NCBI GenBank assembly: GCA_035540635.1
Contig: DATLGH010000091.1
Location: forward strand, 1-33,869
Source: Egibacteraceae bacterium
GTDB lineage: Bacteria; Actinomycetota; Nitriliruptoria; Euzebyales; Egibacteraceae
Length of the DNA: 33,869 bases
Direction of reading: 5' to 3'
Of the stretch, positions 1 to 6,308 are shown piece by piece (position 1 is the stretch's first letter; each line of letters starts with the position of its first letter). The notes under the pieces were generated by a model. The model saw only the letters and a program-made list of their open reading frames with translations. It was not told where the DNA came from and did not search any database. Both the position numbers and the translations under genes were made by a program.

Positions 1-35
1 TCACGGGGAGAGGGTACCGGAGGCGCGTTGCGGCC
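1..35 (-). other. Segment downstream of ilvB, edge of window
   Basis: This short stretch follows the ilvB stop codon on the minus strand. A GTG triplet at 2-4 would be in position to start a following gene. In most bacteria that gene would be ilvN, the acetolactate synthase regulatory subunit. No convincing ribosome binding site precedes it and only one codon is visible, so no gene is called. Confidence 0.3.
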
Positions 36-1835
36 TCACACGACGTTGCCCTCGCGCAGATGGTCGGGCAGGCCGGCACCACCCGGCTCGCCGGCACCAC
101 CCCGGGCGCCGGCGGCGACCTTCGCGTACCACTCCTCCGCCGACTCGACGATGTCGTCGTTGCTCTTGCCGGCCGGCACCATCGGGAACACCTTTTCGGT
201 GACGTCGACCCGGAAGTCCACGAGCGTGGGGGTGTCCCCGACGGCGAGCGCCTTGTCGACGGTCGCCTCGACGTCCTCGGGCTTGTCGCAGCGGAAACCG
301 GGCATCCCGAAGGCGTCGGCGAGCTTGACGAGGTCCGGAACGTAGCCGAGGTGGACCTGGGAGTAGCGCTCAGCGTAGAAGAGCTCCTGCCACTGGCGGA
401 CCATGCCGAGGGAGCCGTTGTTGATCACGCAGAAGACGACGGGCACGCCCTCGGTCTTGGCCGTGGCGAGCTCCTGGAGGGTCATCTGGAAGCTGCCGTC
501 GCCGTCGATGGCGACCACGGTCGTCTCGGGGCGGCCCACCTTCGCGCCGATCGCGGCCGGCACGCAGAACCCCATCGTGCCGAGCCCGCCGGAGTTGATC
601 CAGGTGCGGGGGCGCTCGTAGCGGATGTGCTGCGCGGCCCACATCTGGTGCTGGCCGACGCCCGTGACGACGATGCCCTGACCCGCGAGCTTGCGGCCGA
701 TGGCGGCGATGACCGTCTGGGGCTTGAGGGGACCGTCGGGCTGCTGTTCGCAGCGCAGCGGATGCGCCTGCTGCCAGTCGCGCAGGGTCTCCCACCAGCC
801 GGAGAGGTCGGCCGGGTCGGCGCCCTCGTCGTAGGCCTCCTGCAGCGCGTCGGCGATCTGCCCGATCACGACGCGGCAGTCACCGACGATCGGCACGTGC
901 GGCTCGCGGTTCTTGCCGATCTCGGCCGGGTCGATGTCGACGTGCACGACCCGTGCCCCGCGGGCGAACGTGGTGAGGTCACCCGTGACACGGTCGTCGA
1001 ATCGGGCCCCGAGGGCGATGATGAGGTCGGCGCCCTGCATTGCCGTGACCGCGGTCCAGTGGCCGTGCATGCCCGGCATGCCGAGGTGGTTGGGGTGGCT
1101 GTCGGGGAACCCGCCGCGGGCCATGAGCGTGGTGACCACGGGGAGATTGGTGAGCTCGACGAGACGGAGCAGCTCGTCGGGCGCGCCGGCTTTGATGATC
1201 CCCCCACCGGCGTAGATCACCGGACGGTGGGCGGCGAGCACCTCCCGGACGGCTTCCCGCACCATCTTCTGGTGACCGCGCACCGTCGGCTTGTAGCCGG
1301 GAAGGTGGACGCGCTCGGGATAGGCGAAGCCGCCCCGGGCGTTGAGGACGTCCTTCGGCACGTCGATGAGCACAGGACCCGGACGGCCGGTCGAGGCGAT
1401 GTGGAAGGCCTCGGCGATCGCCTCGGGAATGCGCTCGGGGCTGCGGACCATCTCGTTGTGCTTCGTCACCGGCATGGTGATGCCCGTGATGTCGGCCTCC
1501 TGGAACGCGTCGCCGCCGACCGCTCCGGTCGGCACCTGGCCGGTGATCGCCACGATCGGCACGGAGTCCATGTAGGCGTCGGCCAGCGCCGTGACGAGGT
1601 TGGTGCCACCGGGCCCGGACGTGGCCATGACGACGCCGACGCGGCCCGTCGCCTGGGCGTAGCCCTCGGCCATGTGCCCCGCTCCCTGCTCGTGGCGGGC
1701 GAGGACGTGGCGGATCGACGAGTCGAGCAGCGGGTCGTAGGCGGGCAGGATCGCGCCGCCCGGATGACCGAAGATGACCTCCACCCCCGCGGCCTCAAGG
1801 GACTTGATGACCGCCTGCGCTCCAGTGATCTCCAT
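36..1835 (-). CDS. ilvB: Acetolactate synthase, large (catalytic) subunit
   Basis: The product is a 599-residue ThDP enzyme. It condenses two pyruvates to acetolactate, or pyruvate with 2-oxobutyrate, in the first common step of branched-chain amino acid synthesis. All three ThDP-enzyme domains are present. The catalytic glutamate lies in [14 protein letters not shown] (Glu49), FAD/ThDP-domain sequences fill the middle, and the ThDP/Mg motif GDGSFQ (445-450) with NN (472-473) is intact. Full length is normal for IlvB. The start is set at the ATG at 1835, because a TGAGG Shine-Dalgarno-like sequence lies about 9 nt upstream; an upstream ATG at 1850 would add five residues (MRRST). The gene is preceded by a leader peptide and terminator hairpin, so transcription attenuation by branched-chain amino acid supply is likely. 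ilvN is expected just beyond the window edge. Confidence 0.97.
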   Translation of the reverse strand: MEITGAQAVIKSLEAAGVEVIFGHPGGAILPAYDPLLDSSIRHVLARHEQGAGHMAEGYAQATGRVGVVMATSGPGGTNLVTALADAYMDSVPIVAITGQVPTGAVGGDAFQEADITGITMPVTKHNEMVRSPERIPEAIAEAFHIASTGRPGPVLIDVPKDVLNARGGFAYPERVHLPGYKPTVRGHQKMVREAVREVLAAHRPVIYAGGGIIKAGAPDELLRLVELTNLPVVTTLMARGGFPDSHPNHLGMPGMHGHWTAVTAMQGADLIIALGARFDDRVTGDLTTFARGARVVHVDIDPAEIGKNREPHVPIVGDCRVVIGQIADALQEAYDEGADPADLSGWWETLRDWQQAHPLRCEQQPDGPLKPQTVIAAIGRKLAGQGIVVTGVGQHQMWAAQHIRYERPRTWINSGGLGTMGFCVPAAIGAKVGRPETTVVAIDGDGSFQMTLQELATAKTEGVPVVFCVINNGSLGMVRQWQELFYAERYSQVHLGYVPDLVKLADAFGMPGFRCDKPEDVEATVDKALAVGDTPTLVDFRVDVTEKVFPMVPAGKSNDDIVESAEEWYAKVAAGARGGAGEPGGAGLPDHLREGNVV

Positions 1836-1871
1836 GGTGCTGCGCCTCATCTCGCGTCGGTGCCGTCAAAC

Positions 1872-1904
1872 AAAAAACCTCTCGGGCGGTAGCAACCGAG
1901 AGGT
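1872..1904 (-). terminator. Intrinsic terminator (attenuator) upstream of ilvB
   Basis: On the minus strand a 9-bp perfect stem, ACCTCTCGG (1896-1904) with CCGAGAGGT (1877-1885), encloses a 10-nt loop and is followed directly by six U residues. This is a textbook rho-independent terminator, rare in DNA this GC-rich. It lies between a short leader ORF and ilvB, which marks it as an attenuator. A second perfect 9-bp pairing, 1938-1946 with 1905-1913, abuts it. One arm of that second stem is inside the leader ORF, so a translating ribosome could affect the folding. Confidence 0.85.
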
Positions 1905-1927
1905 GCGCCTGGGGGGGTTCGTCGGCG

Positions 1928-1981
1928 TCAGGCCGGTCCCAGGCGCGCCGGGGATACGAGCACATCGCGCGCAGCGCTCAT
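1928..1981 (-). CDS. ilvB leader peptide (attenuation)
   Basis: A 17-codon ORF reads MSAARDVLVSPARLGPA. It starts with ATG at 1979-1981, and a strong purine-rich site, GAAGGGGA, lies about 6 nt upstream. It carries adjacent Val-Leu-Val codons (GTG CTC GTA at 1955-1963) and a later Leu (CTG). It ends 24 nt before the terminator hairpin that precedes ilvB. Short leaders rich in Val/Leu/Ile codons ahead of ilvB are known from Corynebacterium and Streptomyces, where ribosome stalling at those codons prevents termination. The function here is inferred from that arrangement. The exact antiterminator pairing was not resolved by eye. Confidence 0.75.
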   Translation of the reverse strand: MSAARDVLVSPARLGPA

Positions 1982-2010
1982 CGCCGTTCCCCTTCCGCAG
2001 CGCTCATCGC
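1971..2010 (-). repeat. 14-bp direct repeat in the ilvB leader
   Basis: GCAGCGCTCATCGC occurs at 1971-1984 and again at 1997-2010, 26 bp apart start to start. Each copy contains an ATG start on the minus strand. The second copy in the transcript starts the leader peptide. Confidence 0.8.
1978..2007 (-). CDS. Short upstream ORF overlapping the ilvB leader
   Basis: A 9-codon ORF, MSAAEGERR, ends in a TGA that overlaps the leader peptide ATG (ATGA). Its first 14 nt are an exact copy of the start region of the leader ORF. Its own ribosome binding site is weak. It may couple translation to the real leader, or be only a by-product of a small duplication. Confidence 0.35.
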   Translation of the reverse strand: MSAAEGERR

Positions 2011-2086
2011 TGCTTCGTCGTACTCGAGGCCCCGAAACCCTGGTCCCGAGGCCCATTGATTCTCGCGGGCGCACCCGCTCGGGTGT

Positions 2087-2114
2087 AGTGTGGCAGGAGA
2101 CAGGAACCTGTCAA
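2087..2114 (-). promoter_or_regulatory. Candidate promoter of the ilvB leader transcript
   Basis: On the minus strand there is a perfect TTGACA -35 box (2109-2114), a 16-bp spacer and a weak -10, CACACT (2087-2092). Transcription would start near 2080, leaving about 100 nt before the leader peptide. The -10 match is poor, so confidence rests mainly on the -35 box and its position. Confidence 0.45.
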
Positions 2115-2314
2115 CTCGGTGGGACGGGGCCATATCACCGCTCACCACGGTGCGTGAGGCGCTCCCGAGCGGGGAGAATGGCTCACGACCGCGGTTGGCG
2201 GCTGACCGTGCGGGGCAAACTCAGGACTACTTCGAGGCACCATGCGGGCGGTGGGTTCCCGCCCCCTCCGCCCGCAGACGGTGTCCCTCGTCCGACGGGC
2301 CGTCGGCGCTCCAC
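2115..2314. other. Non-coding stretch between the response regulator and ilvB promoter
   Basis: Together with the attenuator this completes a gap of about 480 nt without a large gene (1836-2314). Apart from the hairpin at 2243-2276, I see no ORF with coding character and no recognisable RNA element here. Confidence 0.5.
2243..2276 (-). terminator. Hairpin after the response regulator gene
   Basis: A perfect 9-bp inverted repeat (TGCGGGCGG 2243-2251, CCGCCCGCA 2268-2276) lies about 40 nt past the stop codon of the response regulator. It has no U tract. U-less hairpins are common at actinobacterial gene ends, so it is called as a possible terminator. Confidence 0.45.
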
Positions 2315-3010
2315 TCACCGCACCAGGCCGTGGCGCATGGCCGTGACGACGGCCTGCACCCGGTCGTTGGCCTTGAGCTTCGCGTAGATGCGCGACAGGT
2401 GGCTCTTCACCGTCTCGTCACCCAACCCGAGCGCCTCGGCGATCTCCCGCGTCGAACGGCCGGTGGCGAGCTGCTCGAGCACCTGCTGCTCGCGGTTGGA
2501 CAGGGGGGTCAGCCCCGCGTGCGTGGCGAGGGGTCCGACCCGTTCGAGGAAGGGCCGGGTCACGTCCGGGTGCAGGAACCCCTTGCCGGCGGCGACGGCG
2601 CGCACCGCCTGCACGAGCTCCTCACGCCGGACGTTCTTCGGCAGGTACCCGGCCACCCCGGCCGCCACCGACCGGGTGACCGTGTCGTGGTCGGTGAACA
2701 TCGTGAGCGCGATGGCGCGGGTGGGGATGCCCCGCGCCTCGATCTCGCGCACGGCCGTGAGCCCGTCCATGCCGATGAGGTTCACGTCCACGAGCGCGAC
2801 GTCCGGCCGGTGGCGGTCGACGGCCTCGACGAGCGCCTCGCCGGAGGTGACGATGTCGATCACCTCCATGTCCTCCTCGAAGGAGAGCATGGTGGCCACC
2901 CCGTCCGCCACGACGCCATGGTCCTCGGCGATGACCACGCGGATGACGCCGCTGGGGGCGTCCCTGCTTGTGGGACTCTGGCCTTCAAGGGCTGGCCCGT
3001 TTGCACTCAC
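2315..3010 (-). CDS. NarL/FixJ-family response regulator
   Basis: The protein has 231 residues, with an N-terminal receiver domain and a C-terminal LuxR-type DNA-binding domain. In the receiver, acidic Asp30 lies in AED, the phosphoacceptor is Asp75 in LVDVN, Thr103 is in ALT and Lys125 in LPK, so all signalling residues are present. The HTH runs from about 167 to 231, with the typical LSNREQQVLEQLATG and ETVKSHLSRIYAKL segments. The start is a GTG at 3008-3010 that overlaps the kinase stop codon (GTGA), so translation is probably coupled to the kinase gene. It is almost certainly the partner of that kinase. Its target genes cannot be read from sequence; the tandem repeats upstream of the operon are candidate self-regulatory sites. 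Confidence 0.95.
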   Translation of the reverse strand: MSANGPALEGQSPTSRDAPSGVIRVVIAEDHGVVADGVATMLSFEEDMEVIDIVTSGEALVEAVDRHRPDVALVDVNLIGMDGLTAVREIEARGIPTRAIALTMFTDHDTVTRSVAAGVAGYLPKNVRREELVQAVRAVAAGKGFLHPDVTRPFLERVGPLATHAGLTPLSNREQQVLEQLATGRSTREIAEALGLGDETVKSHLSRIYAKLKANDRVQAVVTAMRHGLVR

Positions 3011-4680
3011 ACCGGCACCTCCACCTGCACCGTCGTTCCACGTCCAGGACTACTGTCAACGGTGAACCTGCCGCGCGCCAGCTCAACACGCTGGGACATG
3101 AGCGCAAGACCGTGGCTGCCCGGGTCGGTGGCGGTGGGGTCGAAGCCACAGCCGTCGTCGCGGACGTCCACGGCGATGAACCGCTCGCTCACCGCCAGAG
3201 AGACCTCGACCCTGTCCGCGCGTGCGTGCAGGGCGACGTTGGCCAGACAGCCACGGACCGTCTCCAGGACGAGGATCTCCACCGCCAAGGGTAGCGGAGG
3301 CAGGGGGTCTTCCGCCCGCAGCTCGCCGTCGACGCCGTGCTTCAGCCTGAGCTCCTCCAGGGCGTCAACGAGCCCCGGGCGCAACCCGCCCGGCACGACG
3401 ATCTGGCGCTGCAGCGCGTCGAGCACCTGGCGTAGGCGCGTGATGCCGTCGTGCACGGCCTCGCGGGTGGCGTCCGCCAGCCGGTCGGCGACCACCTCGT
3501 CCCCGGCGACGAGCGCGGACCGCACGTTGTCGGCCTGGATGCCGGCTGCGGCGAGGTACGGCAGGACTTCGTCGTGGATCTCCAACGCGATCCGGCTGCG
3601 CTCGCGGGTGCCCTCCTCGAGGATGCGCCCCGACAAGGCCGCACGTGCCCGCTCGACCTCGCTGAGCTCGCGCTCGAGCTCGAGGCGCTGGACGGCCATG
3701 CCGATCAAGCCGGCGATGGCTTCCACGACCGCCAAGGCGCTGTCGTCGAGGTCGTGGGGCACCCGGACGGCCGCCGGCTCGGCGCCGAGGACCGGCACGG
3801 TCCGCAGGTCGCTGCGGCCTTCCCCGCTCAGCGTGACCTCCACGTCGCGCGTCGCCAGGGCGTTGCGGAGGGCCTCCGCCGCCTTCCTGGGCAGCTGGGT
3901 GCGGTCCCGGACGGTCAGCAGGTCGGCGCTCAGGCTGTTGAGCGTCTCGAGGTCGGCCACCCGCGCGGCGAGCTGCTCGGCCCGGTCCTCGGCTTCCCGG
4001 GCGGACCGCAGGGCGCTGTAGCCGATGAGGAGCGGCAGGGCCAGCATTGCCACCGCCCACACGCCGACGGTGTCGTACGCGATGACGACGAAGGCTGCCA
4101 GGAGCGCCACGAGGACGTAGTCGACGGCGAACCGCGGGAAGGGTGCCGCCGACTCGACCGTTGCCTTGGGCAGGCGGGCCAGCCCCCGCGTCCAGAGACT
4201 GAGGGCCACCGCAACGGTGTTCACGACGTTGTAGACGACGACGGCCCCGAGCGTGACGGCCACGCGGGGGCCGGGCATTGCCATGGCGGCATACGAGGCG
4301 GCCGCCGCAGTGAGGCCCATCTGCGTGCGGTTGAACGCCGACATCCACAGCTGCGCCTGCCCACGCAGCTCGCGCTCGTTCGTGAAGCCGATGAGGTTCA
4401 CAAGCATGGCGAAGGGCGGCGGCAGGACAACGGCGGCGGCGACGCCAACGGGCGCGCCGAGGCTCGCGTCGATGTCGAGCTTCGGCAGCATGGGGATGAC
4501 AAGGAGGTTCGCGCCTGCGATGAAGCCGATCCACAGGACGGCTTGCAGCGGATTGCGGACGGCCTCGCCGATTCCAGCGGGGAGGAAGACGGCCGTACCG
4601 GCTATGAGCAGGCCCAGATAGACGCGAAAGGCCAGCGGGTACCGGGCGTCCTGCGTCGTTCGCGGGGCCCCGGCGGTCAC
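3007..4680 (-). CDS. Multi-pass membrane sensor histidine kinase (HisKA_3 type)
   Basis: The protein has 557 residues. Residues about 15-225 form a membrane domain of six or seven hydrophobic segments, followed by a helical linker (227-255) and a degenerate GAF-like region (about 255-335). The dimerisation/phosphoacceptor helix has His369 in ALEIHDEVLPYL, the DesK/NarX/ComP-like HisKA_3 form. The HATPase domain has Asn481 in its N box and DDGCGFD (508-514). The GTG start follows a strong GAGGAGGGCAG ribosome site. It overlaps the response regulator by 4 nt (GTGA). A 29-residue hydrophobic peptide gene lies 87 nt upstream on the same strand. The ligand is unknown. The large integral domain with no sizeable extracellular domain suggests sensing within or at the membrane. 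Confidence 0.94.
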   Translation of the reverse strand: MTAGAPRTTQDARYPLAFRVYLGLLIAGTAVFLPAGIGEAVRNPLQAVLWIGFIAGANLLVIPMLPKLDIDASLGAPVGVAAAVVLPPPFAMLVNLIGFTNERELRGQAQLWMSAFNRTQMGLTAAAASYAAMAMPGPRVAVTLGAVVVYNVVNTVAVALSLWTRGLARLPKATVESAAPFPRFAVDYVLVALLAAFVVIAYDTVGVWAVAMLALPLLIGYSALRSAREAEDRAEQLAARVADLETLNSLSADLLTVRDRTQLPRKAAEALRNALATRDVEVTLSGEGRSDLRTVPVLGAEPAAVRVPHDLDDSALAVVEAIAGLIGMAVQRLELERELSEVERARAALSGRILEEGTRERSRIALEIHDEVLPYLAAAGIQADNVRSALVAGDEVVADRLADATREAVHDGITRLRQVLDALQRQIVVPGGLRPGLVDALEELRLKHGVDGELRAEDPLPPLPLAVEILVLETVRGCLANVALHARADRVEVSLAVSERFIAVDVRDDGCGFDPTATDPGSHGLALMSQRVELARGRFTVDSSPGRGTTVQVEVPV

Positions 4681-4767
4681 CTGCCCTCCTCAGGTCGTGC
4701 GCCCCCTCGCGGTGGGGACGGCTCAACGCGGGAGAGGCTCCCCAACCCCTCCAGAGTGAGAGTTAGG

Positions 4768-4857
4768 TTACCAAGCGCTCTTGTTCGCGAACCCGGTGCA
4801 GAGCAGGCCTGCGATGGTGGTGAGCAGGGCCATGGCGCGGGGTGACAGTTTCTTCAC
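4768..4857 (-). CDS. 29-residue hydrophobic peptide, possible signal for the adjacent kinase
   Basis: This small ORF starts with GTG and is preceded by GGAG, 5 nt upstream. It begins MKKLSPR, has a hydrophobic core at residues 8-24 with one Cys (Cys20), and ends NKSAW with a C-terminal Trp. In 25 of 29 codons the third position is G or C, matching the genome bias, which supports real coding. The sequence around Cys20 does not fit a lipobox. It is the first gene of an apparent operon with a multi-TM HisKA_3 kinase and a LuxR-type regulator. The layout recalls ComX-ComP-ComA and AgrD-type pheromone loci, but no ComQ, AgrB or exporter is adjacent. It could instead be a small membrane regulator or a leader peptide. 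Confidence 0.6.
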   Translation of the reverse strand: MKKLSPRAMALLTTIAGLLCTGFANKSAW

Positions 4858-4903
4858 AGTGTCTCCGATGTGATTCCTGTGGGTTATCTGACGGGCGGCC
4901 ACA

Positions 4904-4920
4904 GTGACTAAGCGTGACTA
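4904..4920 (-). repeat. Tandem GTGACTA repeats, one helical turn apart
   Basis: GTGACTA occurs at 4904-4910 and 4914-4920 (written on the plus strand), a period of exactly 10 bp. The pair lies just downstream of the candidate -10 box of the peptide/kinase operon. Such spacing on one DNA face is typical of a site for a dimeric or cooperatively binding regulator. Binding by the operon's own LuxR-type regulator is inference. Confidence 0.5.
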
Positions 4921-4939
4921 GTGGGCGTCCATCCGTGAT

Positions 4940-4967
4940 ATGATAGCGTCTACCGCTTCGTTGCGAA
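4940..4967 (-). promoter_or_regulatory. Candidate promoter of the peptide/kinase/regulator operon
   Basis: On the minus strand, TTCGCA (4962-4967, 4 of 6 matches), a 16-bp spacer and TATCAT (4940-4945, 5 of 6) form a good sigma-70-like promoter. The start point would fall near 4933, about 75 nt before the peptide gene. Confidence 0.5.
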
Positions 4968-5116
4968 CTCGTCCGGCCAACATCGTCCGGGGGAGGCCGG
5001 GCAACCCCTTGTAGCACAGGGCCTGGCCAGCCAGAAGACCAGCAGCCGATGTGTCCGAATGATTCTCGTGTTCAGGGGCGTTCAGCGCCCGTAGCCGGCG
5101 GCCTGCGAGCGTGCGG
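4968..5116. other. Unassigned, potentially structured intergenic stretch
   Basis: The segment between fni and the peptide operon has several possible hairpins: CCGGCC 4973-4978 with GGCCGG 4996-5001, a CCCTTGT/ACAGGG stem near 5007-5022, and GGGCG/CGCCC near 5076-5090. It also carries two TCGTCCGG copies separated by 6 bp. A minus-strand frame is open through it and ends at 4918, but its codons lack the strong G/C third-position bias of real genes here. I recognise no known riboswitch or RNA family. Confidence 0.4.
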
Positions 5117-6175
5117 CTACTGGAGGAGGGCGGGGCCGAGGTCGGCGGCGGATTCCGCGCCAGCGGCCCATGCGCCCACCCGGAGCTGCTCGACGAGCAC
5201 CCCGACGGCGTCGATCGCCGCGTCGGGGCCCCGGGCGCCCGCGGCGAGCAGCCCCCGCGCTACGCCGGCGAGGTCGGCGCCGAGGCAGAGCACCTTCAGG
5301 GCGTCGACCCCGTGGCGGATGCCCCCCGAGCCGACGAGGAGCGGGGGGGCGTCCGCGGCGTCGAGGACCACACGCGCGTCGCGCACGGACGCCGCGGTGG
5401 GCCAGCCCCAGTCCGCGAACGCTGCCGCCACCCGGCCTGCCCGGTCGTCGCGCAGGCCCTCGACGCGCGCCCAGTTCGTCCCGCCGGCACCGGCGACGTC
5501 GATGCCCGCGACCCCCGCCTCGACCAGCCGTCTCACGTCCTCGGGCGCCATGCCGAAGCCCACCTCCTTGACGATCACCGGCACCTCGAGCGACGCGCAC
5601 AGATGCGCGACGAGCTCGAGGAGACCGCCGAAGGTGGTGTCACCGCCGGGCTGCACCGCCTCCTGCACGGCGTTGACGTGGAGCGCGAGCGCGTCCGCCG
5701 CACAGGCGGCAACGAGCCGACGGCAGTCGTCGGTGTCGCGCTCGTGGAGCTGCACGGCTCCGAGGTTCGCGAGCACGAGAATGTCGGGGGCGACATTTCG
5801 GACCGCGAACCCCGCCACCCGTTGAGGGTCGTCGAGCAGGACTCGGCCGGAACCGAGCCCGAAGGCGACGCCGTGGGTCTGGGCGGCTTCCGCCAGAGCC
5901 CGGTTGACCGGCCCGGCCTCGCTGATGCCGCCCGTCATGCACGACACGAGCAGGGGCACGGCGAGCGGGCGTCCCCACACCTCCAGCCCGAGGTCCACCT
6001 CGGCGAGGTCGCGTTCCGGAAGGGCGCGGGCGGCGACGCGGACGTCGTCGAGGCCGGTGCGCAGCGTGGCGAACCCCACGTCCCCGCCGAGGGTCAGCCG
6101 GAGATGGTCGCGTTTGCGGTCCTCGATGCCGGACGCGGCCTCGTCCTCCACGCTTCCTCCGAGCTGGTCGCGCAC
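5117..6175 (-). CDS. fni: Isopentenyl-diphosphate delta-isomerase, type 2 (FMN)
   Basis: The product is up to 352 residues. It interconverts IPP and DMAPP using FMN and NAD(P)H. Family signatures are clear: RKRDHL near the N-terminus, SCMTGG, NLGAVQL, LHVNAVQEAVQPGGD, IVKEVGFGM and GIDVAGAGGTNWARVE, then a GSGGIRHG phosphate-binding segment. The first GTG (6175) has no evident ribosome site. The GTG at 6149-6151 has GGAGG 4 nt upstream and would give 344 residues starting EDEAASG, so it is a good alternative. The gene is divergent from dxs, and both feed the carotenoid genes nearby. Type 2 isomerase is not essential with the DXP pathway but balances the two C5 units. Confidence 0.95.
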   Translation of the reverse strand: MRDQLGGSVEDEAASGIEDRKRDHLRLTLGGDVGFATLRTGLDDVRVAARALPERDLAEVDLGLEVWGRPLAVPLLVSCMTGGISEAGPVNRALAEAAQTHGVAFGLGSGRVLLDDPQRVAGFAVRNVAPDILVLANLGAVQLHERDTDDCRRLVAACAADALALHVNAVQEAVQPGGDTTFGGLLELVAHLCASLEVPVIVKEVGFGMAPEDVRRLVEAGVAGIDVAGAGGTNWARVEGLRDDRAGRVAAAFADWGWPTAASVRDARVVLDAADAPPLLVGSGGIRHGVDALKVLCLGADLAGVARGLLAAGARGPDAAIDAVGVLVEQLRVGAWAAGAESAADLGPALLQ

Positions 6176-6266
6176 GCCCGGGCGTGCGCGGTGGCTGGCA
6201 CTGTAGCGGCTCGCCTCCGCCGGCCCGGGCCTGGCCGTTCGCCCATCACCGCGGCCGGCGGGGCGC

Positions 6267-6272
6267 TAGGTT
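6267..6272 (+). promoter_or_regulatory. Possible -10 element of dxs
   Basis: TAGGTT (TAnnnT form) lies 37 nt before the dxs ATG in the divergent fni-dxs gap. No clear -35 box is visible, so this is a weak call. Confidence 0.25.
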
Positions 6273-6308
6273 GGACCTCGTGACCGCCGCGCCGGGAGGC
6301 CCACGTCA

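Noticed and set aside
60-1892. 610-codon plus-strand open frame opposite ilvB
   Set aside because: It is the mirror of ilvB in very GC-rich DNA, rich in low-complexity Arg/Gly/Val/Asp, with no family motif and no ribosome site.
2090-4021. 643-codon plus-strand open frame across the response regulator and kinase genes
   Set aside because: Antisense shadow of two clearly recognised genes; the product has no domain character.
4768-4857. Lipoprotein signal peptide reading of the 29-residue ORF
   Set aside because: The residues before Cys20 (Gly-Leu-Leu) do not fit a lipobox, and almost no mature protein would follow.
4918-4983. 21-codon minus-strand ORF (begins MLAGRVRNEAVDA) with an open frame extending upstream
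   Set aside because: Protein-like to the eye, but it has no ribosome site, weak third-position bias and contains the predicted promoter of the downstream operon. Kept only as part of the unexplained segment.
4763-5017. 84-codon minus-strand frame in the fni-kinase gap
   Set aside because: Arg/His-rich product without coding character. It overlaps the better-supported 29-codon gene in another frame and covers the candidate promoter.
4939-5116. Riboswitch on the plus strand starting from a TATGAT element
   Set aside because: No plus-strand gene follows (fni is on the other strand), and no conserved riboswitch core such as TPP, cobalamin, glycine or cyclic dinucleotide classes could be matched.
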